Made by a program: the position numbers and the translations under genes | Assembly: GCA_017893485.1 (NCBI GenBank) | Contig: CM030366.1 | Span: 99,817,085-99,881,084 of the forward strand | Source of the DNA: Hemerocallis citrina | Lineage: Eukaryota > Streptophyta > Magnoliopsida > Asparagales > Asphodelaceae | Length of the DNA: 64,000 nucleotides | Direction: 5' to 3' | In this document: piece by piece, positions 24,101-34,524 of the stretch | Layout of the letters: the number at the start of each line of letters is the position of its first letter | Position numbering within the stretch: the first letter of the stretch is position 1 | Notes under the pieces: model-generated | Database searches by the model: none | Seen by the model: only the letters and a program-made list of their open reading frames with translations | Told to the model about the DNA's origin: nothing

Positions 24101-24430
24101 GTCACCTTCCATTCTCCTTTCCCAAAAGTTATTGTGACTCATTCTTTGTTTAATTTACTAGTTGAGATTAAGTTCTTCTTTAAACTTGGAATATGTCTTG
24201 TGTCATTCAAAACCAATTGCCCACCATTGCGAGCCTTCACTCTCACTGTGCCTCTACCTACAACTGGATATATATGTCCATTGCAAACTGAAACTATACC
24301 AAAATCACATGTCCTGTAAATCCTCAAAAACATCCCTTATGGGTGTACAATGATAAGAAGCACCTGTGTCTATACACCAATCATCTTGCATAATATTAAA
24401 TCCAGCAGATAAGCACAATTCATCTAGATG
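21136..24430 (-). pseudogene. Copia-2 pol: protease, integrase, reverse transcriptase, RNase H
   Basis: In minus-strand order: protease (WCIDTGASYHCTP, about 24390-24350); GAG-pre-integrase (23893-24105, ILWHSRLG); integrase (KALKSDNIGKY near 23610, then RKCEMHE and the core to about 23300); reverse transcriptase with QLDVKTAFLHGNVEEE (22374-22577) and the catalytic YVDDM (about 22185-22200); RNase H with LWCDSQSTVFLEKN and HIQMRYHFIR (21348-21602), and ADMLTK near 21300. Typical copia order, with integrase before RT. Stops and frameshifts at many points make it non-functional. A polypurine tract precedes the LTR at 21135. Confidence 0.9.
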
Positions 24431-24449
24431 GAGTTTAATACTTACCGTA

Positions 24450-25235
24450 TTGGCTACCTGTGATCCTGCTTGTGCTTTCTTATACTCCTCGCATTAGTCT
24501 CTCCTATGTCCCAGTTTCTTGCAGTACTAACAGTCACCTTTGCGATGTCCGATTCTTGACTTAGACCTGTGATTCCTGCTTTGCGACCTTCCTCTATTGT
24601 TACTTCTACCACGATTATCAACTGATAACGCGACATTGCTAAGATATGATACCGAAGTCTCTCCATGTCTCTTCCTTCTTGCATCCTCATTCATAATACT
24701 GCTTAAAACATCCTTTAGAGTTATCGTATCAATCATGGTTCTTGTAACAGTCTGCTCTATTATGCCGTAACTATCAGGAAGACTGGATAGCAACAACAAC
24801 GATTGTGCCATTTTCTCAAACTTTAAACCCGATAATTCTATCTGATTATAAACCATACAAAAATTATTGATGCTCTGCAACCGAACCCCTTTCCGAAAAC
24901 TTCAAGTTGACCAACATCTTTAGGTGTAGGATATGGTTCGTTGCATTCGATTCCTCAAACATATCTGTCAAGATCTCCATTGCCTCCTTCGCGGTCTTTG
25001 CCTTCTCAATGTGAAATAGGAACTTCCTACTCAGTGACAACTGAATCTGTCCAAGTGCTTTATGATCCAATCTATTTCAAGCTGCCAATACAACCGGATC
25101 GACCTCCGCCCCTCCTGGCTTCGTGCCAAATAATGGGTCATCTAGATCATTTTGTCAGAGATATGCAATTATTTGGATCTTCCACATTATGAAATCTGTT
25201 CCATCGAACTCCTTGACCCTATCCTTGTCGCCCAT
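24450..25235 (-). pseudogene. Copia-2 gag
   Basis: The start ATG is at 25235-25233 (MGDKDRVKEFDG), 23 nt inside the PBS. UBN2/gag-type features follow: LFHIEKAKTAKEAMEILTDM (about 25000), LLLLSSLPDSYGIIEQTV (about 24800), LKDVLSSIMNEDARRK, an Arg/Ser-rich stretch, and a zinc knuckle with CKKLGHRRD (about 24520). Stops occur after AYL near 25160 and within the knuckle. Confidence 0.85.
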
Positions 25236-25274
25236 CTCAATCGACGCTATCAACTTGGTGCTCTGATGCCACTT

Positions 25275-25943
25275 TGTTGAGTTTTAACTACGGAATAACT
25301 CACCAACAAGATGCAAGAATAATAGAATAAAAAATAAGAGAACAAAGAACATCCAAAAGCAACACGCAAGAACACACGAGATTTTTTCGAGGTTCACCCA
25401 ATACAATGGCTATTTTCCCGCGTAGAGGCACTCTTGCGATTTTTACTAGAAATATGAAGAACAAGTTTACAAATCTCTCAATAACTCACCATCAAGGTGT
25501 AGGATTTCTCTCTATCTCTCACTCTCTCAATGACGGCTATTAGATATTTCTTTTCTTTTCACATAACCCTAAAATCGTACACAATACAAAATATATAGGT
25601 TGACACAACTTCTAATCTCGGCCATTCAACAATCAGCGTCACGACGGTCGACTGCAACACAGTGACGATCGACCGGTTCATGCCTTCGACTGTACAGGGT
25701 CTAACAGAGAGTGGGTCGGTCGACTGCCTGATCGACCGGTCGTTCCTTCAAGTCTGCAGAGTCCAACAGAGAGAGAAACGGTCGACTGCACGGTACATAT
25801 GCCTGTACGTGTGCGGTCGACTGTCCAAGTGCGTTCGACCGCAACCTGCCTGCAGCTGCTGGCTGCTTGCTCCATCTTTACTCTTCCTCTCGTCTGTCTT
25901 CTCCAACCCCATTATCGTGTATTTGGATCCACAAACCCTAGCA
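25275..25943 (-). repeat. Copia-2 5' LTR
   Basis: 669 bp, TGTTGAGTTTTAACT to CCCTAGCA, with PBS on its left and TGATG (25944-25948) on its right. The TGATG matches 13313-13317. Confidence 0.92.
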
Positions 25944-27157
25944 TGATGGACTCAAGCGCTGACACTGCCTTGTTCGATGTCAGAAGAGAGCACGAAAGCT
26001 TCCAAGCAGAGATCATGTAGAACGACACGCTGGAATTCACCATGATAGGAAGTTTCTGTTAACATTAACAACAACAAAATTAGCTGCAATTATATTGTTA
26101 TCACAGAATGCATGATTAACAGAAGAAGATTGCTCACTATTTTGTGGAACTAGCAAAAGGAACATAATGCTATTCAAAAAATAATGTACGTGTCTTCTAG
26201 TTCAGATAAGAAACGATGCTTGTTGCTCTTCAAATAGACCAATAACTCACCTATTACAGTAAAACGCTTCACATTCAGTCCAGACCCTCATCTTACCAGG
26301 GGGAGAAGCAAGAAGAAATGTTACGCATATAGAAGGAAAGTTCCAAACACAGGAGAAGGAACCGCAATCGTTTAGCACATAAAGAAAAGACACTCCCCAG
26401 AAAATCAATTAATCTAATCCTCAATTTGCTAACAAAATCTACTTTCTTTCTTTGATGAAGTACACTATATTTTATAAAAAAGAAACCACCTTTCCAATAT
26501 CCTGAGAAAAATCATAACTAATCTATGAATCAAGTTGAAATTTCCCAAAGAGATTGAAACCCTTCAAGAAAGGAACTACCGTTGAAGTTCTAATCGAAGT
26601 AATGCGTGCTTTTGAGTACTCCAAATACCAACAATAGAAAGAGAAGATCCTTTCCTTTTCTTTCAAACCCATTAAAAATAAGCTTTTAACTTTTGCTTTC
26701 GCTCCTCCTCTATCAGTAATTCTTGTACCGACCAAATTTAGTTTGAAAGTGGGAAGTTCAATGATGGGCTGAAAGAATGCACTACAAATCCTAAACATCT
26801 ACAACACTGTCTTCCCTTGAAAGGGCAACCAACCATTATGCAACAAAGTGAATAGTTCAAAACCAAAATCATAATACTTTATAGGAAAATTTATACATCG
26901 AACACTAAAGCAATCTTTAGACAGTCGACAGCACTAAAATCATTGCAATGATGCAATCATTAATACAATCAGAAAATTACAAAAATGAACAAGGAAAAAA
27001 AGTTAACCTGGGAGTTAGTTGGGATTTGAGAGTTTACCGATGGATTTCTCAGCATTTTTTGTGCGATTAGAAAACTGTGATACTCTTTTTTTTCTTTTTT
27101 CTTTTTTCTCACCGAAATTGGCTTAGCAAACAAAATTCCACGCAATTTACAGAAAGA
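25944..27157. other. Host flank right of Copia-2, no gene recognised
   Basis: Begins with a short open stretch on the plus strand (MDSSADTALFDVRREHESF, 25946-26020) that may be an exon end, followed by about 1.1 kb without coding signal. It is continuous with 13080-13312 once Copia-2 is removed. Nothing else supported. Confidence 0.5.
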
Positions 27158-27341
27158 GGGCGTTTGGTATAAGGATTATTTTTGGTTTCCTGAAAATCTT
27201 AATTGGGAATCCAGTTTTTCATATTTGGTATGTTAATTTTTAAATTCAGATTCGTGGAAAATTTTTTTCCACAATTCCCACAAAAAAATTTTCCACGGTG
27301 CTTGAAAAAATGTTACTTCTTTGAAAATACAATTATACCAA

Positions 27342-27342
<1 letters not shown>

Positions 27343-27388
<46 letters not shown>
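27343..27388 (+). repeat. A homopolymer, 46 nt
   Basis: An unbroken run of 46 A residues directly followed by CCTCTCCCATCTC. This could be a retroposition or slippage tract. Confidence 0.9.
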
Positions 27389-27391
<3 letters not shown>

Positions 27392-27703
27392 CTCCCATCT
27401 CTCTTTCTATCTTTTCCCCTCTTTCTCCCTCAAAACCCATCCCCTACCCCAAAATCGAGCACCCAGACCCAGATCCAAACCTGAGCACCCCGTCGCCGTC
27501 GATCCCCTCAGTCGCGCCGTCGATCCTCTCTCGCATCGTCATCATTCATAATCGCTGCTATTCAATGTAGTTCTGCTCTGAAACCTAATTTTGTTATCAT
27601 CAAAGGGGCGTCAAATGTAAAAAACTTGCACTATGACAAACTTTAACATTTTAGATTTATCGACATTTCTTTCCCTCATAAAATAGATCTTTATGAAATG
27701 CAG

Positions 27704-28310
27704 GCTGAAGATGATGAAAAAGTAAGGAATGATAAAGCTGAAGATTTGGCAAAGAAATGGAATGAATACTGTCAGCAATCCCATCAGGGCTTCCCCAGTG
27801 CTGAACAGGGCCGACCCTAAGTTCCCGGGGCCCTAGGCGAACTTCTGAAATGAGGTCCCTAATAACATATTTTTTTTTACGCGCAAAATACGTACCAATA
27901 TTTACAAGGAAAGTTCAAATTTGGGGTCCCTAAAATCGTGAAATCTCCGGGGGCCCAAGGCAGCTGCCTTACCCGCCCCTAGGGTAGGGCCGGCCTTGGT
28001 GCTGAAGCAAACAAGCACCCAATTCTGCCACCCAATTTTTGTCTTCCTTATATTTCAGATAGGAACAAACCCATAAACCTAAATGTCATCAATCCTGTAG
28101 TAACTCAAAGCCAAAGTGGTTTCAGCAGTGCCCTCCCTGTGACAATGGGGCTACGAAAGATCTCCACAGCCACCCACATCTCACCGCCTCTTGTTTCTGA
28201 ACCTTCAAACAAGGACTTAATCTCGAAGCTTCAAGTTGGACCCTCAAAATGTGAAGACCTCAAGAGCGAGGAGTTGAGGAAAGTTCATAGTGATTTAAAC
28301 ATGTTTCTTT
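27704..28310 (+). pseudogene. Exon-like coding segment of unknown protein, split by a MITE
   Basis: A good 3' splice site (TTATGAAATGCAG, ending 27703) precedes an open frame with AEDDEKVRNDKAEDLAKKWN, then QSHQGFPSAE. After the MITE at 27806-27998 the same frame continues (ANKHPILPPNFCLPYISDRN, later LPVTMGLRKISTATHISPPL and CEDLKSEELRKVHSDL). It is hydrophilic with mixed charge and no domain that I recognise. The coding signal fades after about 28310, where an AT-rich tail begins. It is probably one exon of a host gene or a copied fragment of one. The frame survives exactly across the MITE footprint, so the MITE is younger than the coding sequence. Confidence 0.5.
27806..27998. mobile_element. 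hAT-type MITE, 193 bp
   Basis: Terminal inverted repeats CAGGGCCGACCCTA and CAAGGCCGGCCCTA (minus strand from 27998), with a perfect 8-bp target duplication GTGCTGAA at 27798-27805 and 27999-28006. TIR type and 8-bp duplication are those of the hAT superfamily. No coding capacity. Confidence 0.9.
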
Positions 28311-28572
28311 ATTTATTAATTAGAGAAAAATGTAGAATAATATATTTAAATACAAGTATGAGAGGGGTATTTTGGATAATAAGATTAACATTCCCAGAAA
28401 ATATTTAGCTTAACCAAATATAGGAAATTAAGTTTCCAACTAATATTTCCAGAGATGTTTAAGACATACCAAATATGTTTTATGATTCCTAGGAATCATA
28501 AATCCTAGAAAACATAAATCCCAGGATTTATGATTCCTGTGAACAAAAAAAAAAATCCCTGTACCAAATGTC

Positions 28573-28783
28573 CAAAAGGGTATCATTCTTTTTGAATTTG
28601 CATTATAAAAATTTTGGAGATATTTTGTAATGATATTCCTCATAGAGTTTTATAGAATTTTATCCCTAGTCGGTGAGATTTTTCAAAAAGGAGTCTCACC
28701 TCAAGTGCTTTGGGCACCTAGAGTTGACTAAAATTATGATTGTGTGAAAGTACAGTGAAAGTCATTTCCCTGCATGCTTTCAC
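28573..28783. other. Short unannotated spacer
   Basis: AT-rich, nothing recognised. Its last nine bases (28775-28783, TGCTTTCAC) are the left target duplication of the next element. Confidence 0.5.
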
Positions 28784-29689
28784 GAAAATTTTGCCGTATT
28801 GATCCACTTTTTGAAAATATTTGGCGCTCTGACCCACTTCCGAAAACAATTAGCGATCTGACTCAGTTTTGGACACGTCAGCATAAATCGTTATTGGAAA
28901 TAACGACATAGGTTATTTACGTGCCGTAACGGCATAGGTTATTTACGTGCCGTTATTTCCAATAACGGTATCTATATTTTAAAAAAGTGTCATACCGTTA
29001 TTTAGAGTAACGGCATAGGTTATTTTGTTTTTCGACAGCTTGTAGTCCCCATTTAGAAAAAAATTTGCAAGTGTGAAAACCTTATAACATATGCCGTTAT
29101 TTCAAATAACGGCATTCTCAATACTGATGCCATTATTTGGAATAACGGCATCAGTTATAAATTTTTTTTACAAAAGTAACTTATTATTCTTCCTCTCTGA
29201 CGAATAAGTTAATTTAAAAAAAACAAAAAATTATAACTGATGCCGTTATTCCAAATAACGACATCAGTTATAATTTTTTTTTTTTAAATTAACTTATTAT
29301 TCATCCTCTCTGTTTCCAAACAACGGCAAGAGTTCATTTATATATAACTGATGTCGTTATCTCCAATAACGACATCAGTCATTCGAATGCCGTTATTGGG
29401 GATAACGGCATTATTTATAAGTTTTTTATACACTTAGAATTTTTTCAAGTTAGAATATTCACACTTGTAAGAGAAATATATAGATGCCGTTATTCCAAAT
29501 AACGGCATGGTAAAAAAATGTAAAATAGATGTCGTTATTGGAAATAACGGCATGTAAATAACCTATGCCGTTATTTCCAATAACGGTTTTGCTGACGTGT
29601 CCTAAACTGGGTCAGATCGCTAATTATTTTCGGAATTGGGTCAGGGCGCCAAATATTTTCAAAAAGTGGGTCAGTACGGCAAATTTTTT
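28784..29689. mobile_element. Mutator-type non-autonomous element with long inverted repeats
   Basis: 906 bp with terminal inverted repeats of about 115 bp (left 28784-28900 with CCACTTTTTGAAAATATTTG; right inverse 29575-29689), flanked by a perfect 9-bp duplication TGCTTTCAC (28775-28783 and 29690-29698). A 9-bp duplication and long TIRs point to the Mutator superfamily. The interior consists largely of short palindromes built on GCCGTTATT..AATAACGGC (for example near 28920, 29100, 29240, 29380, 29490, 29570). No ORF. Confidence 0.85.
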
Positions 29690-29698
29690 TGCTTTCAC

Positions 29699-30103
29699 TA
29701 TGTCGTACTGACCCACTTTTTAAAATATTCAACCATCTGACCTACTTTTGAAAATATTTATCCAACTGACCCAGTTTTGGATACGTGAGTATTAACCGCT
29801 ATAAAAAATAACGGCATAGGCTATTTATATGCCGTTGTTTTCAATAGTGGCATCTGTTAAAAAATAAAACGCATGTCGTTATTTGGAGAAACGATATCAG
29901 TTAACTTATTCTCAATCGTGTACTCTCTCTAACTTGAAAAAAATGCAAGTGTGAAAAAATTCTATAGCTGATGTCGTTGTTTGGAACAGCGACAACCGCA
30001 TTACAGATGTCGTTGTTAGGAACAGCGGCATCAGTTATAATATTCATTGTTAGGTATAACTAATGTCATTGTTTGGAATAGCGGCAACAGTTCTTTTTAT
30101 TAC
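29699..30103. mobile_element. Truncated relative of the preceding Mutator-type element
   Basis: Begins GTCGTACTGACCCACTTTTT and repeats the left-end sequence of 28784-29689 with more divergence, including GTTATTT/AACGGCAT palindromes. It is cut at 30103 by an LTR. Its other end is not seen. Confidence 0.7.
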
Positions 30104-30888
30104 TGTCACGCCCCGCTTCCCAAAAATACGGAATACGAGCGCGTGACAAAGCCAGCGAATGATTTTCATCATTCATGAGCTGTAGGATCGACTCAGCATC
30201 ATAACAAGAATATAACAAAATGTATACAACCACGCAAGCATGAATAATTTATTAAGCAATAGAAAATAATTGAAACAAATAATAATATCCCAATTAGTTT
30301 TCAACTCTGGATCAAAAGATAAAACTCGGAAACATAAGTCCGTTACAAGTTTTTAAGTAGTAAAGAAATAAATAACTCAAGAAAACAAAATATTTTAAGC
30401 AAGTCTTTTCTCCAAGCAAAGCCTAGAATGTCTTCTCACCAATTCCAGCAAGCAACTCGTCTCCAAAGTCTGTATATATAAATATAAAAAGGAAAAAATA
30501 GAGAAAACAAGACAAACGCCCTTAGTGCAAGTTAGGGCCGCAAATAGTAAAACAAGTACAAGAAATATGAAACAAGATTTGGAATCAAGAATGTAATAGG
30601 GATGCAACAAGTAATGGAGATTCAAGAAACTAGCTAGCAAGAAAGATAACTCGAGTGACAAGATTGGGTAACAAATACTAGTAGTAGACCAAGTGGCTAG
30701 TGAACATGTAATGGTATCAAGCATCAAGTAACAAGTACCACGTACAAGTGTCAAGTAACAAGTCTCAAGTGTCAAGTACAAGTATCAAACAGTGAGTGTC
30801 AAGTATTATGTTCAAGTATCAACTCTCATGTATCATGTAATCAAGTATCAAGTAAGCATACATCATGTTCAAGTATCATGTGACAAGT
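30104..30888 (-). mobile_element. Type A LTR fragment, minus strand
   Basis: Starts TGTCACGCCCCGCTTCCCAA like 17836 and matches the inverted 3' end of the plus-strand LTR at 34351 (GCGAATGA, ACCACGCA blocks). Only the last 785 bp of an LTR is present; it stops where the plus-strand LTR begins. The right part is rich in CAAGTATCA-type short repeats. Confidence 0.75.
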
Positions 30889-33800
30889 TGTAACTCCCGT
30901 TTTCATTTTTCATTTTTCTATTATTGATCCCAGTTGTAATCTCTATCGGAATTGTAATTCAATTCATTTGTCGCATTTTGTGTTGAATAATATTTATCCT
31001 AATGTTATTCTTAATTTAATCCTGATCCCAGTTGCTTATTTTAAAATCTACTCCTTGTATTTTTAATTTGGATTTAATTTAGATTATTTGTCTTGTCTTC
31101 TTGGGTTGTGAATGGTCCTCAATTTGACCCACTTTGTACCCATAGCCCAATATCCACCTCCTAATGGATCTCTCACCCAAACCCACTAACCCAAATCAAC
31201 CCCAGATTCTTCTAACGGCTAATCCCTATCAATTCCCATAATCACTCCCCATAATTCCCACTATCTCCACAATCTGTAACCTCCCCTATTATCTATCTCT
31301 CTCTCCTCCTCTGATTTAAACCAAAATAAAACGAAACCCAAAAAGAACAAAACGAAACAAAATCCAAACTCCCCCTCTCTTCCTCCCGCTCACCCTACTG
31401 TCGAACCCACAAAACCCAACACCCCGAGCCACCACATCGCCGTCACCCTCATTGCCGTCGCCGCCCTTCGTCATCCCCGCAGCACCATCACCGCCATCGT
31501 CACCGACTCCCCAACTCCACCATTACTCAAACCATCGAACCCACCTCTGCCATTACCCAAACTCCGAACCCGCCGTCTTCGTCAACCTCACACCCAAGCC
31601 AGCAACACCGTAGAACCCATCGTCGCCATTGTCGCTCGCTCAAACTCAACTCCACCATCCCCATTCTCCTCCGCTCCTCCCCTGTTCGAACCAGAGAGAC
31701 AGAGTAGCGCTCGACGCGCGTCGCCGCCCCGTCACCGCCGTGCTACCCTACCGTCGCGTCGTCACCGTCAGAGCCATCGCCGGCGCTGCATCCCTCTCTC
31801 TCTCGCTCGTTGTTGCGATGAAGAAGAGAACGAAGAAGAAGAACAGCGGATTTGGCGAGATCGAATCTCGACCGTAGGATCACGCCAAGATTCGCGCGGC
31901 TGAGCTCGATCTGATTGCTGTTTCGTGTTCGGCCATAGCGGATCTAATCTCGCTGTCCGCTGTTCGGTCCAGATCCACTGTGAGGGAGCGATTCTACTGG
32001 TCGCTTTTGCTGTTCCGTGTGTTGGCGCAGCAGATCCGGGGGCGCTGTTTGCTGTTTTGGCTGATCGGGTTTGGAGGATTGTTGCTATTTGCTAGCTTTC
32101 TTCGCACAGTCTTCGCACGTATTCTTGGGATTGCTCCCCGGGATTCTGATCCCGTTATTCTCTACTAAATTATCGAACCGTCTACACAAAAAGGCAAGTC
32201 ATTTCTATCGAATATTTATTGTATCATATTCGATATTTTTATTGAATTCCGCAAGTGGATCCTATTGAATATTGAAAAATGTTATTGTATCTATCGTTGA
32301 GATGCCACGGATTTACACGTTCGAATCCAAGTGGTAGTCTCGACTTCGTGCCTTCTTTTTGCCTGTAATGTATAGGGATTTTACATATCCCTATATAGTT
32401 ATAGTTAATGAATATAAGAATAGGGAATTATTGACACATTTCATATCATGACATTAACGACAACTAGCTATAGTAGATTGCATAAATTAGTTGATTGTTA
32501 ATGTGATTGCTATTGATAAATTAGTTGAATTGTAATTATTTGAATTATGGACATCATCTACCTTAATACCATGTTCACATAAGATTTCTTCGCTGTGATT
32601 ATGATTATTAAACTCCAATTTATCATTTTTAACTTTTAATCGTTTTATTCAAATGGACATGTTGACTATTCTGGAAATTATGCCAACCTGAATCTTATTG
32701 TGCTGTTTCGACCTAGATAACTTCATTAAAATCAGAAACTCCCTGAAAATGAAACGTAGCCCTATTTGTCTAGATATCAATAGATACCAGAACTTTCGAA
32801 TTCCGATTTATATCGCCCGAGTTATGACCCTTTTGCTACAGCTGCGCTGTAAATTCAGATTCATGTACATACCATGTTAGGCTAATAAATTAAGTGGACT
32901 AATGATTACATATGACCAAGATAAACTCCAGATTTGTAGATAAGATGTTTAGGGTGTTAAAAATTATTTTTACTGATTTTTTTAATGATTATTTACTGCC
33001 TTTATAATTAAAATTAGTCAACATCGACACCCAGCCAGAAACTAAAATCTGTAAAGAACACTGAATTTCGCCTAGCTACCAATGTCGGAATGTAGACTTT
33101 AAGTATGCGTTGGAACCGGGAAGGAGTCTAGTTTCTAGACCACCTGAAGGATCCACTTTTCCTGTCCTTTAGTAACGGGAATTCTGATTTTGGTACAGCA
33201 ACCTACAGCTGTCCAGAATTGGGATTCTATGTTTTATAATGTACAATTGTGTTTATAATGTTATATTTAGTGTATTTAATTGTATAGGGTATATTGCATG
33301 ATCCTAGGGTTGTTTTGTCACCTTTTCTAACTTCCCTTATTAATTGCATTATCGTGTGTTAATTGAATAAAGGAAATAAATTAAAGCAGGGGTTAAGGGT
33401 TGATTAGGGTAGTTGACAATATAGTAAGTGTACTCGGATGATGTCCCGTATTTTATCGTTATCGGCATCGTGTAAGAAATTACACATGTCCCGTGTTTTA
33501 TCGTTATCGGCATCGTTTAAGAAATTACACATGTGCAGTTATTATCGTTATCGTCATCATACCCAGTACATGAACTATAGAATCTAGCACCTTAGTCTAA
33601 ACGAAATTGATTGTATGCATCGAACCTGTGGTACGGCACACATGGGACACAGTAGTACGTGCATTAGCTAGGATTAAAAAATGAATAATAGACCTAAGGC
33701 TCTCATCACAGTATCAATGCATATTGTTATCTTTTTGAACAGTGTTATCATTACTATTGCAATTATTGATATTGTTTTTATCGTTATCATGATAAATCAT

Positions 33801-34351
33801 GGTTATTGCATGTTATACTGTTATCTCTTTGTCACTGTTCAGCACTATTGACTTCATCGTTTATTGAATTCATTGCTATACCACTATTGTTATTGTTTCT
33901 CTGTTTCTCCACTTGCATGTCCATGACTTGCTCTAAGGACTTCCTTTTTCCTCTCTTTAGATGAGCAACTCACAGGTAATCAAGGAGATTTACCTGACGG
34001 AATAGGAGAGCAGCATTGGTGAAGGAGATATTTTTCTGCGCTGTTAAAATAAATATTGTTTTAGTTGATGACTTTAATAAATTTGGACAAATGCTATTTC
34101 TTTGTATTGTGAGCTTCGACCCGAATATTGTTTGTTAAATTTCCAGATGTTGAGTTAATTGATGTTGGTTAATTTTATGCTTAAATTTCCAATATTGTTA
34201 TTTATGTGATTATTCTTTCATTTCATGCGTGGTTGTTTTATTACTTGTTATAGTGTTGAGTTGGATCATTAACAGCCTATGGATGACACAAGTCATTCGC
34301 TGGGCCGTGTCACGTGCTTACATTTCGTGTTTTGGGAAGCGGGGCGTGACA
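30889..34351 (+). repeat. Type A LTR, 5' LTR of the Tekay-like coding element
   Basis: 3,463 bp from TGTAACTCCCG to AGCGGGGCGTGACA, followed 10 nt later by a perfect PBS. A GC-rich leader stretch (31380-31880) and the blocks TGCGTTGGAACCGG (33107) and GTGTACTCGG (33427) are shared with the LTR piece at 57128. AAAAAG|GCAAGT at 32193 is a GC-type splice-donor candidate. No second copy of this LTR follows the pol gene in the window. Confidence 0.88.
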
Positions 34352-34521
34352 AGGTTTTTAGTGGTATCAGAGCCAGGTTAGATTCTAACTAGTTTGGGAT
34401 TGGACCCTGATTAGTTGAGTTTAACCGATCTGACTCAACAATATGCACAACCCATGAATCACATAGATAATTGATAACCAACTTATGAATCTGGATGCTA
34501 ACTGTTTGATTCTTATTTCAG
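32193..34521 (+). other. Possible leader intron (GC-AG) from LTR to gag
   Basis: A donor-like AAAAG|GCAAGT at 32193 and an acceptor-like TCTTATTTCAG ending 34521, only 3 nt before the gag ATG (34525). Removal would take out the U5, the PBS and many upstream ATGs. Inferred only from consensus sites. Confidence 0.35.
34362..34374 (+). other. Primer-binding site, Tekay-like element
   Basis: TGGTATCAGAGCC, complementary to the 3' end of initiator-Met tRNA, 10 nt after the LTR end. Confidence 0.9.
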
Positions 34522-34524
34522 ACC

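Larger units (their letters stand above)
13318..25943 (-). mobile_element. Copia-2: complete, decayed Ty1/copia element with nested gypsy insertion
   Basis: Bounded by TGATG duplications (13313-13317 and 25944-25948). The right LTR (5' LTR on the minus strand) is 25275-25943. The left LTR is 13318-13933 plus 21074-21135, split by the gypsy element at 13934-21068. A PBS (TGGCATCAGAGCACC, minus strand, 25258-25272) adjoins the right LTR, and a purine tract (AAGTGGGAGAT, 21136-21147 region) adjoins the left LTR. Without the insertion it is about 5.5 kb, normal for copia. Gag, protease, integrase, RT and RNase H are all recognisable in order from 25235 down to 21250, but have many stops and frameshifts. 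Confidence 0.93.
27158..28572. mobile_element. Candidate inverted-repeat element carrying exon-like DNA
   Basis: GGGCGTTTGGTATAAGGAT at 27158 and its imperfect inverse (GGACATTTGGTACAGGGAT on the minus strand, ending 28572) face each other 1.4 kb apart. Sub-terminal ATATTTGGTATGT also appears at both ends. Between them are a poly(A) tract, a CT-rich leader-like stretch (27389-27560) and an exon-like reading frame. No convincing target duplication was found, so two separate MITEs flanking host DNA is an equal possibility. Confidence 0.35.

Noticed and set aside
28900..29600. CRISPR-like regular palindromes
   Set aside because: Eukaryotic context, spacers not of even length, and the whole lies between Mutator-type inverted repeats with a 9-bp duplication.
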